A stretch of DNA of 64,000 bases from Streptomyces sp. NBC_01237 (lineage in GTDB: Bacteria > Actinomycetota > Actinomycetes > Streptomycetales > Streptomycetaceae), in assembly GCF_035917275.1 (NCBI RefSeq), contig NZ_CP108508.1, forward strand, positions 2,604,001 through 2,668,000, in the 5' to 3' direction. Made by a program: the position numbers and the translations under genes. Shown one piece after another: positions 8,829 through 16,044 of the stretch; position 1 is the first letter of the stretch; each line of letters begins with the position of its first letter. Below the pieces are notes generated by a model. That model was not told where the DNA came from and did no database searches. It worked only from the letters and a program-made list of their open reading frames with translations.

Positions 8829-9848
8829 TCAGGCGAGGGAAACGATCATCTTGCCGGTGTTCTCGCCGCGCAGCAGGCCGAGGAAGGCGTCGAAGCCGTG
8901 CTCGATGCCCGCGACGACGGTCTCGTCGTACTTCAGCTCGCCCGAGGCCAGCCAGCCGGCGACCTCCTTGACGAACTGGGGCTGGAGCGCGGCGTGATCG
9001 TTGACGAGCATGCCCTGGAGGCGCAGCCGCTTGCCGATGATCAGCGCCATGTTGCGCGGGCCGGGGACCGGCTCGGTCTCGTTGTACTGGGCGATCATTC
9101 CGCAGATGGTGGCGCGGCCGTGCACGTTGAACGAGGCGAGCGCGGCTTCCAGGTGCTCGCCGCCGACGTTGTCGAAGTAGACGTCGATGCCGTCGGGGGC
9201 GGCGGCCTGGAGCTGGTCCCGGACCGGGCCGCTCTTGTAGTTGAACGCGGCGTCGAAGCCGTACTCCTCGACCAGGAGCCTGACCTTCTCGTCGGAGCCC
9301 GCCGAGCCGATGACGCGCGAGGCGCCCTTGAGCCGTGCCAGCTGGCCGACCTGGCTGCCCACCGCACCCGCGGCGCCGGAGACGAAGACGGCGTCGCCCT
9401 CCTTGAAGGAGGCGACCTCGAACAGGCCGGCGTAGGCGGTCATACCGGTCATGCCGAGCACGCCGAGGTAGGCGGAGAGCGGGGCCAGGTCCGGGTCGAC
9501 CTTCACGGCGTGCTCGGCGGGCACGTCGGCGTACTCGCGCCAGCCGAGGCCGTGCAGGACGTGGTCGCCGACGGCGATGCCCTCGGCGTTCGAGGCGATG
9601 ACCTCGCCGACCGCGCCGCCGTCCATGGGGTGGTCGAGCTTGAAGGGCGGGGTGTACGACTTCACGTCGTTCATCCGGCCGCGCATGTACGGGTCGACCG
9701 AGAAGTACTTGTTGCGGACGAGTACGCGGCCCTCGGCCGGGGCGACGACCGAGACCTCACGCAGCGCGAAGTCCTCGGCCTTGGGCCAGCCGTGCGGGCG
9801 CGCGACCAGGTGCCATTCACGGCTGGACGTGGGAAGAGCTGCAGACAT
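8829..9848 (-). CDS. NADP-dependent medium-chain oxidoreductase (CurA / leukotriene-B4-dehydrogenase type)
   Basis: A 339-residue zinc-free MDR enzyme expected to reduce activated double bonds (enones) with NADPH. It has the N-terminal catalytic GroES-like domain with YFSVDPYMRGRM, then a Rossmann domain with the nucleotide-binding glycine motif FVSGAAGAVGSQVGQLA, and the family motif VDVYFDNVGGEHLE (here IDVYFDNVGG). No zinc-ligand cysteines are seen. It is transcribed divergently from a MarR gene that probably responds to the same electrophile or quinone-like ligand. Confidence 0.9.
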   Translation of the reverse strand: MSAALPTSSREWHLVARPHGWPKAEDFALREVSVVAPAEGRVLVRNKYFSVDPYMRGRMNDVKSYTPPFKLDHPMDGGAVGEVIASNAEGIAVGDHVLHGLGWREYADVPAEHAVKVDPDLAPLSAYLGVLGMTGMTAYAGLFEVASFKEGDAVFVSGAAGAVGSQVGQLARLKGASRVIGSAGSDEKVRLLVEEYGFDAAFNYKSGPVRDQLQAAAPDGIDVYFDNVGGEHLEAALASFNVHGRATICGMIAQYNETEPVPGPRNMALIIGKRLRLQGMLVNDHAALQPQFVKEVAGWLASGELKYDETVVAGIEHGFDAFLGLLRGENTGKMIVSLA

Positions 9849-9934
9849 GGGCTCGGGGTCTCCTCTATGTCGTACGGAAGTGCCTCACGGACGGGAAGCT
9901 CCCGCCGGGCAAAAAAGCTTCATGACGTGAAACA

Positions 9935-9964
9935 ACCATGCTCCTGAATATTTCATATTGTCAA
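9935..9964 (-). promoter_or_regulatory. Promoter of MDR oxidoreductase with candidate MarR site
   Basis: Reading leftward, TTGACA (9964-9959) is followed after 18 bases by CATGGT (9940-9935). The spacer holds an AT-rich imperfect palindrome, TGAATATTTCATATTGTCA at 9945-9963, placed to be bound by the divergent MarR protein. Confidence 0.5.
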
Positions 9965-9968
9965 GTAA

Positions 9969-10415
9969 ATGGGTACGCTGGACATCATGGCCACCCGTAC
10001 AGACCCCTTGACCCTTGAGGTCGTCGAGCTCATCGGCACCGTCGTGGCGCGCTACTACGAGGAGTACGACCGCGCCGCGGCAGCGCACTCGCTCACCGGG
10101 GCGCAGGCACGGGTGCTCGGGCTGCTCTCCCTGGAGCCGATGCCCATGCGGAAGATCGCCCAGAAGCTGAAGTGCGAGCCGTCGAACGTGACGGGGATCG
10201 TCGACCGGCTGGAGTCCCGTGAGCTGGTGGAGCGCAGGCCCGACCCGGCCGACCGTCGGGTGAAGCTGGCGGCTCCGACGGAGAAGGGCGCCCGCACGGC
10301 CCGGGAACTGCGTGATTCGCTGCACTTCGCCCGGGAGCCGCTGGCCGGCCTCTCGGACGCGGAGCGCACGGTGCTGCGGGACCTCCTGCGCCGGATGCTG
10401 GGCGAGGACCTGTAG
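9969..10415 (+). CDS. MarR-family transcriptional regulator
   Basis: A winged-helix regulator of 148 residues, or 142 if ATG 9987 is used. The wHTH covers about residues 40-110, with MRKIAQKLKCEPSNVTGIVD as the recognition region and the wing RRPDPADRRVKLAAPTEKG containing the conserved DxRxxxxxLT-like pattern. Neither ATG has a strong ribosome site, so translation may be leaderless or weak. It is divergent from the NADP-dependent oxidoreductase, and control of that enzyme is the simplest reading. The two Cys-containing patterns of OhrR-type sensors are not evident: only one Cys (KLKCEP) is present. Confidence 0.88.
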   Translation: MGTLDIMATRTDPLTLEVVELIGTVVARYYEEYDRAAAAHSLTGAQARVLGLLSLEPMPMRKIAQKLKCEPSNVTGIVDRLESRELVERRPDPADRRVKLAAPTEKGARTARELRDSLHFAREPLAGLSDAERTVLRDLLRRMLGEDL

Positions 10416-10430
10416 GACGATCCCGCGATC

Positions 10431-10468
10431 CGGCCATCGCCCGGCGGTACGGCCATCGCCCGGCGGTA
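10431..10468. repeat. Exact 19-bp tandem duplication
   Basis: Two perfect adjacent copies (10431-10449 and 10450-10468) of CGGCCATCGCCCGGCGGTA in the spacer after marR. Confidence 0.9.
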
Positions 10469-10538
10469 CGGCCCGGAGCGCACGGCCCTCCGGGGTTCAC
10501 GGGGCAGCCCTCGTCCGGCGCACGGGAGGATGGGTGGC

Positions 10539-11123
10539 ATGACCGCTCCCGCCCCGTTCGGGCCCCTCCAGTTCCAGCTCGTCCTGCTGCGCCGGATGGC
10601 CGACCACCAGCCCGGTCTGGTCGAGGAGGCCCGACAGGAACTGAGCGCCTCCCTCGCCGATATGCGCGAGGCGAACCGCCACTGGCAGGCCATGGTGCGC
10701 GCTCCCCGGGGCGGCGCGTCCAGGGGGTCCCTGCGCCGCTACCGCTCCGTGCTCGGCGAGCCCGAGCTGACCCTGCCCCGGAGGATCGGCGACCTGGAGT
10801 GCGAGGCGCTGCTGTGGCCGGTGCCGCTCTGGCCCGGTCTGCGGTTCGAGGTGACGGCCGCGCCGGGCGGAGCCGTATGGAACGAGTGGCTGGTGCGCGC
10901 CCCCGGGACGGCGGGCCCCGAACCGCGTACCACCGCGGACCTGCTCCCGTGGTCGTGCACCGTGGAGGAGGTCGCGCGGGCGTTCGCCCCGGCCCGGCCG
11001 ATGGAGGGCAGCGCGCCGACCCGGTGGGCGCTCGCGATCACCGACCCGGAGAGCGGACGGCCCTTCGTCGCCGAGTTCACCTGGGGGCTGTTCCAGCGGC
11101 TGCTCCCCGGCCGGCCCGGCTGA
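10539..11123 (+). CDS. Hypothetical protein
   Basis: A 194-residue protein that I do not recognise. It has no signal peptide or membrane segment. The first third is helical (FGPLQFQLVLLRRMADHQPG, then a Glu/Ala-rich helix). The second half is richer in Trp and beta-prone sequence and ends FTWGLFQRLLPGRPG. The GGAGG at 10525-10529 fits the ATG at 10539 with 9-base spacing; the ATG at 10530 abuts it and is unlikely. Codon use is typical of the window. A hairpin follows about 100 bases after the stop. Confidence 0.75.
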   Translation: MTAPAPFGPLQFQLVLLRRMADHQPGLVEEARQELSASLADMREANRHWQAMVRAPRGGASRGSLRRYRSVLGEPELTLPRRIGDLECEALLWPVPLWPGLRFEVTAAPGGAVWNEWLVRAPGTAGPEPRTTADLLPWSCTVEEVARAFAPARPMEGSAPTRWALAITDPESGRPFVAEFTWGLFQRLLPGRPG

Positions 11124-11224
11124 CCCGGCCGAACCGCCGCTCCGGCCCGGAGCCCGCCCGGCGCGCACCCGGCGCCCACCTGGCGATCCGTCAGCTCCGT
11201 TCCCTCTTACGGCTCATCCCAGCG

Positions 11225-11245
11225 CGCGCCGGGACTCCCGGCGCG
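11225..11245 (+). terminator. Short GC hairpin before mbl-like gene
   Basis: A perfect 9-bp stem, CGCGCCGGG (11225-11233) and CCCGGCGCG (11237-11245), with a 3-base loop. It could end the preceding gene or attenuate the next one. Confidence 0.5.
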
Positions 11246-11309
11246 TCACGATGCGAAGAGAACCGGCTGCCGCCGGTGCCCCACATCAGCGCTCTCGGGA
11301 GAACCTGCC

Positions 11310-12347
11310 GTGACCGTCAGTCTTGAGCAGTTGCGCCGTTGCCATGTCGCCGTCGATCTCGGGGCCGCGAGGACCCGTGTGTACGTCAAAGGGCTCGGCC
11401 TCGTCGTGGACGAGCCGAGCGTCGCCGCCGTGAACACCCGTACCGGATCGCTGATCGCCGTCGGCGCGCTCGCCGAGCAGATGACCGGCCGCACACCCGC
11501 ATACATCCGGGTGGTCCGCCCCGTCTCCGGCGGCACCGTCGTCGACATCGAGATGGCCCAGCGCATGCTGCGCCATCTGCTCGGCGAGAAGCTCCGCCGC
11601 CAGCTGCGCCGCAAGCCCCGGCTGCGCGCCGCCGCCTGCACCCCGCACGACAGCGATCCGCTGGCCCAGCGCGCCGCCGTGGAGACCCTGGTCGGGCTCG
11701 GCGCCCGGCGGGTGGAACTGGTCGACACCCTGATCGCGGCGGCCGTCGGCTGCGGACTGCCGGTCGAGCAGCCGACCGCCACCATGATCATGGTGTGCGG
11801 GGCCGCCACCACGCAGATCGCGGTGCTCTCGCTCGGCTCGATCGTGACCGCCGTCCGGATTCCGATCGGCGGCGACGCCATCGACCACGCGGTGATCCAG
11901 CATCTGCGCCAGCACCACGAGTTGATGCTGCCGAGCCAGTCCGTGCGCCCCTTGCAGCTGGCGCTCAGCGGCAACGGCCTCACCCCCGGGGGCCCCGCCC
12001 TGACCGAGATCCACGGCCGTGACGTGGCCACCGGCCTGGCCCGCTCCGTGCAGGTGGACACCGCCGCCGTGCGGCAGGCCATCCACACCCCGCTCACCGC
12101 GGTGCTCGACGGCCTGGGCAAGGTGCTCCGCGACTGCCCGCCCGACCTGGTGGCCGACCTCGCGGACCGGGGGATCATGATGGTGGGCGGCAGCGCACTG
12201 CTGCCCGGCCTGGACCAGATGCTGCGCGACGCGACCGGAATGCCGGTGCACATCGCCGAACGGCCGGACGTCTGCTCCGTGCTCGGTCTGGGAGCCATGC
12301 TGGACGGAAAGATCCAGCCGCTGGTCCTCAACCCGCTGGCGGGCTGA
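11310..12347 (+). CDS. mbl: MreB-like actin homologue (Mbl type)
   Basis: A 345-residue bacterial actin-family protein with a GTG start behind GGGAGAACCTGCC. Conserved landmarks are VDLGAARTRVYVKGLG (phosphate-1), VDEPSVAAV, AACTPHDSDP, the helix VELVDTLIAAAVGCGLPV, a phosphate-2 region MVCGAATTQIAVLSLGSIV, and the C-terminal GGSALLPGLDQMLRDATGMPV. The phosphate-2 Asp of ordinary MreB (DIGGGT) is not present here. Streptomyces carries MreB in a cell-wall operon and a separate Mbl that acts in spore-wall formation. This stand-alone gene, without mreCD, fits Mbl. The symbol rests on similarity from memory. The next gene, a sensor kinase, starts 21 bases downstream. Confidence 0.75.
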   Translation: MTVSLEQLRRCHVAVDLGAARTRVYVKGLGLVVDEPSVAAVNTRTGSLIAVGALAEQMTGRTPAYIRVVRPVSGGTVVDIEMAQRMLRHLLGEKLRRQLRRKPRLRAAACTPHDSDPLAQRAAVETLVGLGARRVELVDTLIAAAVGCGLPVEQPTATMIMVCGAATTQIAVLSLGSIVTAVRIPIGGDAIDHAVIQHLRQHHELMLPSQSVRPLQLALSGNGLTPGGPALTEIHGRDVATGLARSVQVDTAAVRQAIHTPLTAVLDGLGKVLRDCPPDLVADLADRGIMMVGGSALLPGLDQMLRDATGMPVHIAERPDVCSVLGLGAMLDGKIQPLVLNPLAG

Positions 12348-12368
12348 ACGGCCCAGGGGGCGATGCGC

Positions 12369-14000
12369 ATGACCGAAGAGCACGGACCGGCCGGAGCGGC
12401 GGACACGGCCGAGGAGCACGGGGAGGGCGGGGCGGGCGGCGGAACAGCCACCCGGCGGTCGGCGAAGCCCCGGCTCCCGATGCTGCTGGAGGCGGTCCTG
12501 AGCGTCGGCAGCGATCTCGAACTGCGCACCACGCTCCAGCAGATCGCCGAGACCGCCACCGCGCTGACCGAGGCGCGCTACGGGGCACTCGGCATCCTGG
12601 ACCCCGAAGAGGGCCGGATCACCGAGCTGTACACGGCCGGTATGAGCGACGAGGAGCGGGAGCACATCGAGGGCTTCCCCGACGGCCGGTCGGGCATCCT
12701 CGGCGTTCTGATCGAGGACCCGCAGCCCCTGCGTTCCGACGACCTGACCACGGACCCGCGGGCGGCGGGACTGCCGCCGGGACACCCCCCGATGCGCTCC
12801 TTCCTCGGCGCGCCGATCCGGGTGCACACCCAGGTGTTCGGCAACCTCTATCTCGCCGAGAAGCGCTCCGGGCACTTCACCGACACGGACATGGCGCTGC
12901 TGCGGGTCCTCGCCTCCCAGGCCGGGATCGCGATCGGCAACGCCCGGCTCTACGAGACCGCCCGGCAGCGGGAGCGCTGGATCGAGGGGGCCGCCGCCGT
13001 CACCACGGCCCTGCTGACCGGCACGAACGCCTCCGACGCCCTGATGACCGTCGCCGAACGGGCCAGGGTGCTCGCCGGCGCGTCGGCCGGGGTGGTCCTC
13101 CAGCCGACCGACGAGGGCGGGATGGAGATCGTGGCCGCCTCCACGCTGGACGACCCGGCGGGCATCGTGGGGACGACCATCGAGCCCGGCTCCCCCGTCC
13201 TGGTGCAGCTGCTGGGCGGCGAGCCGGTCTTCATCGCCGACTCGGCGACCGACCCCCGGATGACCACCGAGGTACGGTCCCGGTTCGGGCCCAGCATGAT
13301 GCTGCCGTTGCAGAGCGGCGGCCGGCTCATCGGCACACTGGCGCTGCCCCGGCGGCGCGGCGAGCACCCGTACACGGCCGTGGACCGGCTGCTGGCCTCG
13401 CAGTTCGCCTCGCAGGCGGCGCTGGCGCTGGTGATGGCGGACGCCCAGCACAACCGGGAGCAGCTCGCGGTGTACGAGGACCGCGACCGGATCGCCCGGG
13501 ATCTGCACGATCTGGTCGTCCAGCGGCTCTTCGCGACCGAGATGATGCTGGAGTCGACCCGCCGCCGGGCCGCCACCGGGGAGACCGACGAGCTCCTCGG
13601 CAAGGCGGTGGACGAGCTGGACTCCACCATCCAGGAGGTCCGGACGACGATCTTCGCCCTCCAGCAGCCGCCCGCGGAGGTCCCCGCCACCTTCCGCGGC
13701 CGGGTGCTGCGGGAGACCGGTGGGGCGGCGGCCGTGCTCGGCTTCCAGCCCTCGGTGCACTTCACGGGGGCGGTGGACGCGCTCGTGCGCGAACCGGCGG
13801 ACCAGGAACTGCTGACCGCCCTGCGCGGTGCGCTGGCCGCCGCGCACCGCAGGGCCGGGGTGTCGGCCATCGAGGTGGAGGTGGACGCGACGGCCCGGCT
13901 GCCCGACGGGCGGAGCGCGGTACGGCTGGTCGTCGCGGACGACGGGCGCGACGAGGACGGCAACCGGTCGACGACGGTGACCTGGCAGGCGCCGCTCTGA
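12369..14000 (+). CDS. GAF-domain sensor histidine kinase, DevS-like, with degenerate ATPase domain
   Basis: A 543-residue soluble protein. A disordered N-terminus is followed by two GAF domains (about 40-190 and 205-355) and a HisKA_3 dimerisation helix with the phospho-acceptor motif ARDLHDLVVQRLFA, His at about residue 380. The C-terminal HATPase region is abnormal. The N-box position reads AHRRAG instead of an Asn-containing motif, a DDG (G1 box) remains, and the protein stops soon after with no G2 box or ATP lid. It may therefore be a binding or phosphatase module rather than an active kinase. No response regulator is adjacent. A GGGGGCG site fits ATG 12369 better than the ATG at 12363. 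Confidence 0.82.
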   Translation: MTEEHGPAGAADTAEEHGEGGAGGGTATRRSAKPRLPMLLEAVLSVGSDLELRTTLQQIAETATALTEARYGALGILDPEEGRITELYTAGMSDEEREHIEGFPDGRSGILGVLIEDPQPLRSDDLTTDPRAAGLPPGHPPMRSFLGAPIRVHTQVFGNLYLAEKRSGHFTDTDMALLRVLASQAGIAIGNARLYETARQRERWIEGAAAVTTALLTGTNASDALMTVAERARVLAGASAGVVLQPTDEGGMEIVAASTLDDPAGIVGTTIEPGSPVLVQLLGGEPVFIADSATDPRMTTEVRSRFGPSMMLPLQSGGRLIGTLALPRRRGEHPYTAVDRLLASQFASQAALALVMADAQHNREQLAVYEDRDRIARDLHDLVVQRLFATEMMLESTRRRAATGETDELLGKAVDELDSTIQEVRTTIFALQQPPAEVPATFRGRVLRETGGAAAVLGFQPSVHFTGAVDALVREPADQELLTALRGALAAAHRRAGVSAIEVEVDATARLPDGRSAVRLVVADDGRDEDGNRSTTVTWQAPL

Positions 14001-14133
14001 GACCCGGCGGTGCGGGGGCGGGCGCTGGTGCGGCTGTGCGGGCCGGGTGCCGGGACCGCTGCCGAGCCGGGGCCGCTCCCGCACCTCCCGGACGACCGGG
14101 GGCCGGGACGACGGACACGGACAGCGGGGCCGG

Positions 14134-14565
14134 CTAGTGGGACGGTGCCGCTCTCAGCGCGATCCTGGTGTTGGAGTGCGCCACACCCGCGTCCCGTTTG
14201 AGCCGTCGCAGCAGTGTGTCCAGGGAGCCGGGGTCGGCGGCCGTGGCGCGTACGAGGTAGTCGTGCCCGCCCGTCACATGCACCACCTCGGTGATGCCGG
14301 GCAGCATCAGCACGGAGCGCTCGAACTCCTCGTTCGTCGTGTCGAGGCGCAGGCTCACGTCGATGAAGACGACCAGGCCGGAGCGGGTGTCGGCGGCCGG
14401 GTCGACGATGACGGTGAAGCCGCGGATGACTCCGTCGCGGCGCATACGGCGCACCCGGTCGCCCGCGGCGTTGGCGCTGAGCCCGACGCGTACGCCCAGA
14501 TCCCGGTACGAGATCCGCGCGTCTTCCTGGAGAATGCCGAGGATTTCCCTGTCCAGCCGGTCCAT
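14134..14565 (-). CDS. Lrp/AsnC-family transcriptional regulator
   Basis: A 143-residue feast/famine regulator. The N-terminal HTH (MDRLDREILGILQEDARISY through DRVRRMRRDGVIRGFTVIVD) is followed by the RAM/ACT-like effector domain with the GGHDYLVRATA motif near residue 98. These proteins bind amino acids and form octamers. The open frame continues far upstream, but the family start is the ATG at 14565. It is divergent from the NarK-like carrier, 198 bases apart, and is the natural candidate to control it. The effector cannot be told from sequence. Confidence 0.9.
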   Translation of the reverse strand: MDRLDREILGILQEDARISYRDLGVRVGLSANAAGDRVRRMRRDGVIRGFTVIVDPAADTRSGLVVFIDVSLRLDTTNEEFERSVLMLPGITEVVHVTGGHDYLVRATAADPGSLDTLLRRLKRDAGVAHSNTRIALRAAPSH

Positions 14566-14763
14566 GCCGCGATTCTCGCAGCCCGCGCCGATCGGCGACG
14601 GGGCTCGTGGAGCCCGCGGGGCCCTCGGTGCCGGTGGGAGCGGGGGCGGGCACGGGTCCGGAGCGGCGGCGGTCGTGGGGCCATTGGGGTGTCCGGTGCG
14701 GGGTGCGCCCCGCATGGAGCAACCCAGCGGGCCCGACGCTCCCCCACGTCCTTGACTTGACCC

Positions 14764-15975
14764 GTGGATACAGCCGTCAAGCAGTCCCCCGCACCGGCCG
14801 GCCGGCAGTCCTCGGCCGCGTACCGCAATCTGGCCGTGGCCACGATCGGTTTCGCGCTGACCTTCTGGGCGTGGAACCTGATCGCCCCGATGTCCGGCGA
14901 CTACAAGGAACGGCTCGGGCTCAGCTCGTTCCAGCAGTCGTTCCTGGTGGCCGTGCCCGTGATCGTCGGTTCGCTCGGGCGTATCCCGGTGGGTGCGCTC
15001 ACCGACAAGTACGGCGCCAAGCTGATGTTCCCGGTCGTCTCGGCGCTCACGATCGTGCCCGTGCTGCTGCTGATCCCGGCGAAGAACTCGTACGGGGCGA
15101 TGCTCGCCGTCGGCTTTCTGCTGGGACTCGGCGGCACCACGTTCGCGATCGGCATTCCGCTGGTCAACTCGTGGTTCCCACCCGCCGACCGGGGCCTGGC
15201 GCTCGGTGTGTTCGGGATGGGAATGGGCGGCGTGGCGCTGTCGGGCTACTTCACCCCGCGCATCGCCGACCACGGGGACAACCTGCCGTTCCTGGTCGTC
15301 GCGGCGGCGCTGGCGGTGTACGCGGTTCTCGCCGCCGTCCTGGTCAGCGACCGGCCCGACCGGCAGATCCCGACCGACACACTGGCCCACCGGCTCGGCG
15401 AGGCCGGGCGGCTGCGGGTCACCTGGGAGCTGTCGGCGCTGTACGCGATCGGCTTCGGCGGCATCGTGGCCTTCGGGGTGTATCTGCCGACGTATCTGAA
15501 GACCTGGTACGACATGTCGCCGACCGAGGCCGGCACCAAAGCGGCCGGGTTCGCTCTCGTCACGGTCGTCTTCCGGCCGATCGGCGGCTGGCTCTCGGAC
15601 CGGATCCACCCGGCACTGGTCACCTCGGTGGCGCTGCTGGTCGCCGCACTGATGGCGATCGTCCAGGCGTTCGACCCGGATCTGATGCCGGTCGGCACGA
15701 TCGCGCTGCTCGTCATGGCGGCCGGGCTCGGCACGTCGAGCGGCAGTATCTTCGCCCTGGTCTCGCAGGTGACGCCCCAGCCGAAGGTGGGCAGCGTGAC
15801 CGGCATCGTCGGCGCGATGGGCGGACTCGGCGGCTTCGTGCCGCCGCTGGTCATGGGCGCGATCTTCACCGCCAAGGACTCGTACTCGATCGGATTCATG
15901 CTGCTGTCCGATCTGGCGCTGGCGGGCAGTGTGTACGCGTACGGCCGGATGCGGAACATCGAGCGCGACGGCTGA
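14764..15975 (+). CDS. MFS transporter, nitrate/nitrite porter (NarK/NasA) type
   Basis: A 403-residue carrier with 12 predicted membrane segments. The nitrate-signature-like stretch GLGGTTFAIGIPLVNSWFPP and GLALGVFGMGMGGVALSG mark the NNP family, as does the N-terminal RNLAVATIGFALTFWAWNLI. It would import nitrate or export nitrite. The GTG at 14764 lies directly after CTTGACTTGACCC with no ribosome site, so either leaderless translation or a different start is possible. The gene is followed by a strong hairpin. No nitrate reductase genes are nearby, so the substrate is inferred from family only. Confidence 0.85.
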   Translation: MDTAVKQSPAPAGRQSSAAYRNLAVATIGFALTFWAWNLIAPMSGDYKERLGLSSFQQSFLVAVPVIVGSLGRIPVGALTDKYGAKLMFPVVSALTIVPVLLLIPAKNSYGAMLAVGFLLGLGGTTFAIGIPLVNSWFPPADRGLALGVFGMGMGGVALSGYFTPRIADHGDNLPFLVVAAALAVYAVLAAVLVSDRPDRQIPTDTLAHRLGEAGRLRVTWELSALYAIGFGGIVAFGVYLPTYLKTWYDMSPTEAGTKAAGFALVTVVFRPIGGWLSDRIHPALVTSVALLVAALMAIVQAFDPDLMPVGTIALLVMAAGLGTSSGSIFALVSQVTPQPKVGSVTGIVGAMGGLGGFVPPLVMGAIFTAKDSYSIGFMLLSDLALAGSVYAYGRMRNIERDG

Positions 15976-15997
15976 GTCCGCGGCCCCCGCGGGCGGA

Positions 15998-16031
15998 GAA
16001 CGGCAGCGTCCCCGCCGGGACGCTGCCGTTC
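15998..16031. terminator. Bidirectional hairpin between convergent genes
   Basis: A perfect 15-bp inverted repeat, GAACGGCAGCGTCCC (15998-16012) and GGGACGCTGCCGTTC (16017-16031), with a 4-base loop, placed between the stops of the MFS gene and the GH99-like gene. It can serve both strands. Confidence 0.85.
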
Positions 16032-16044
16032 GTCGTGGGGGCGG

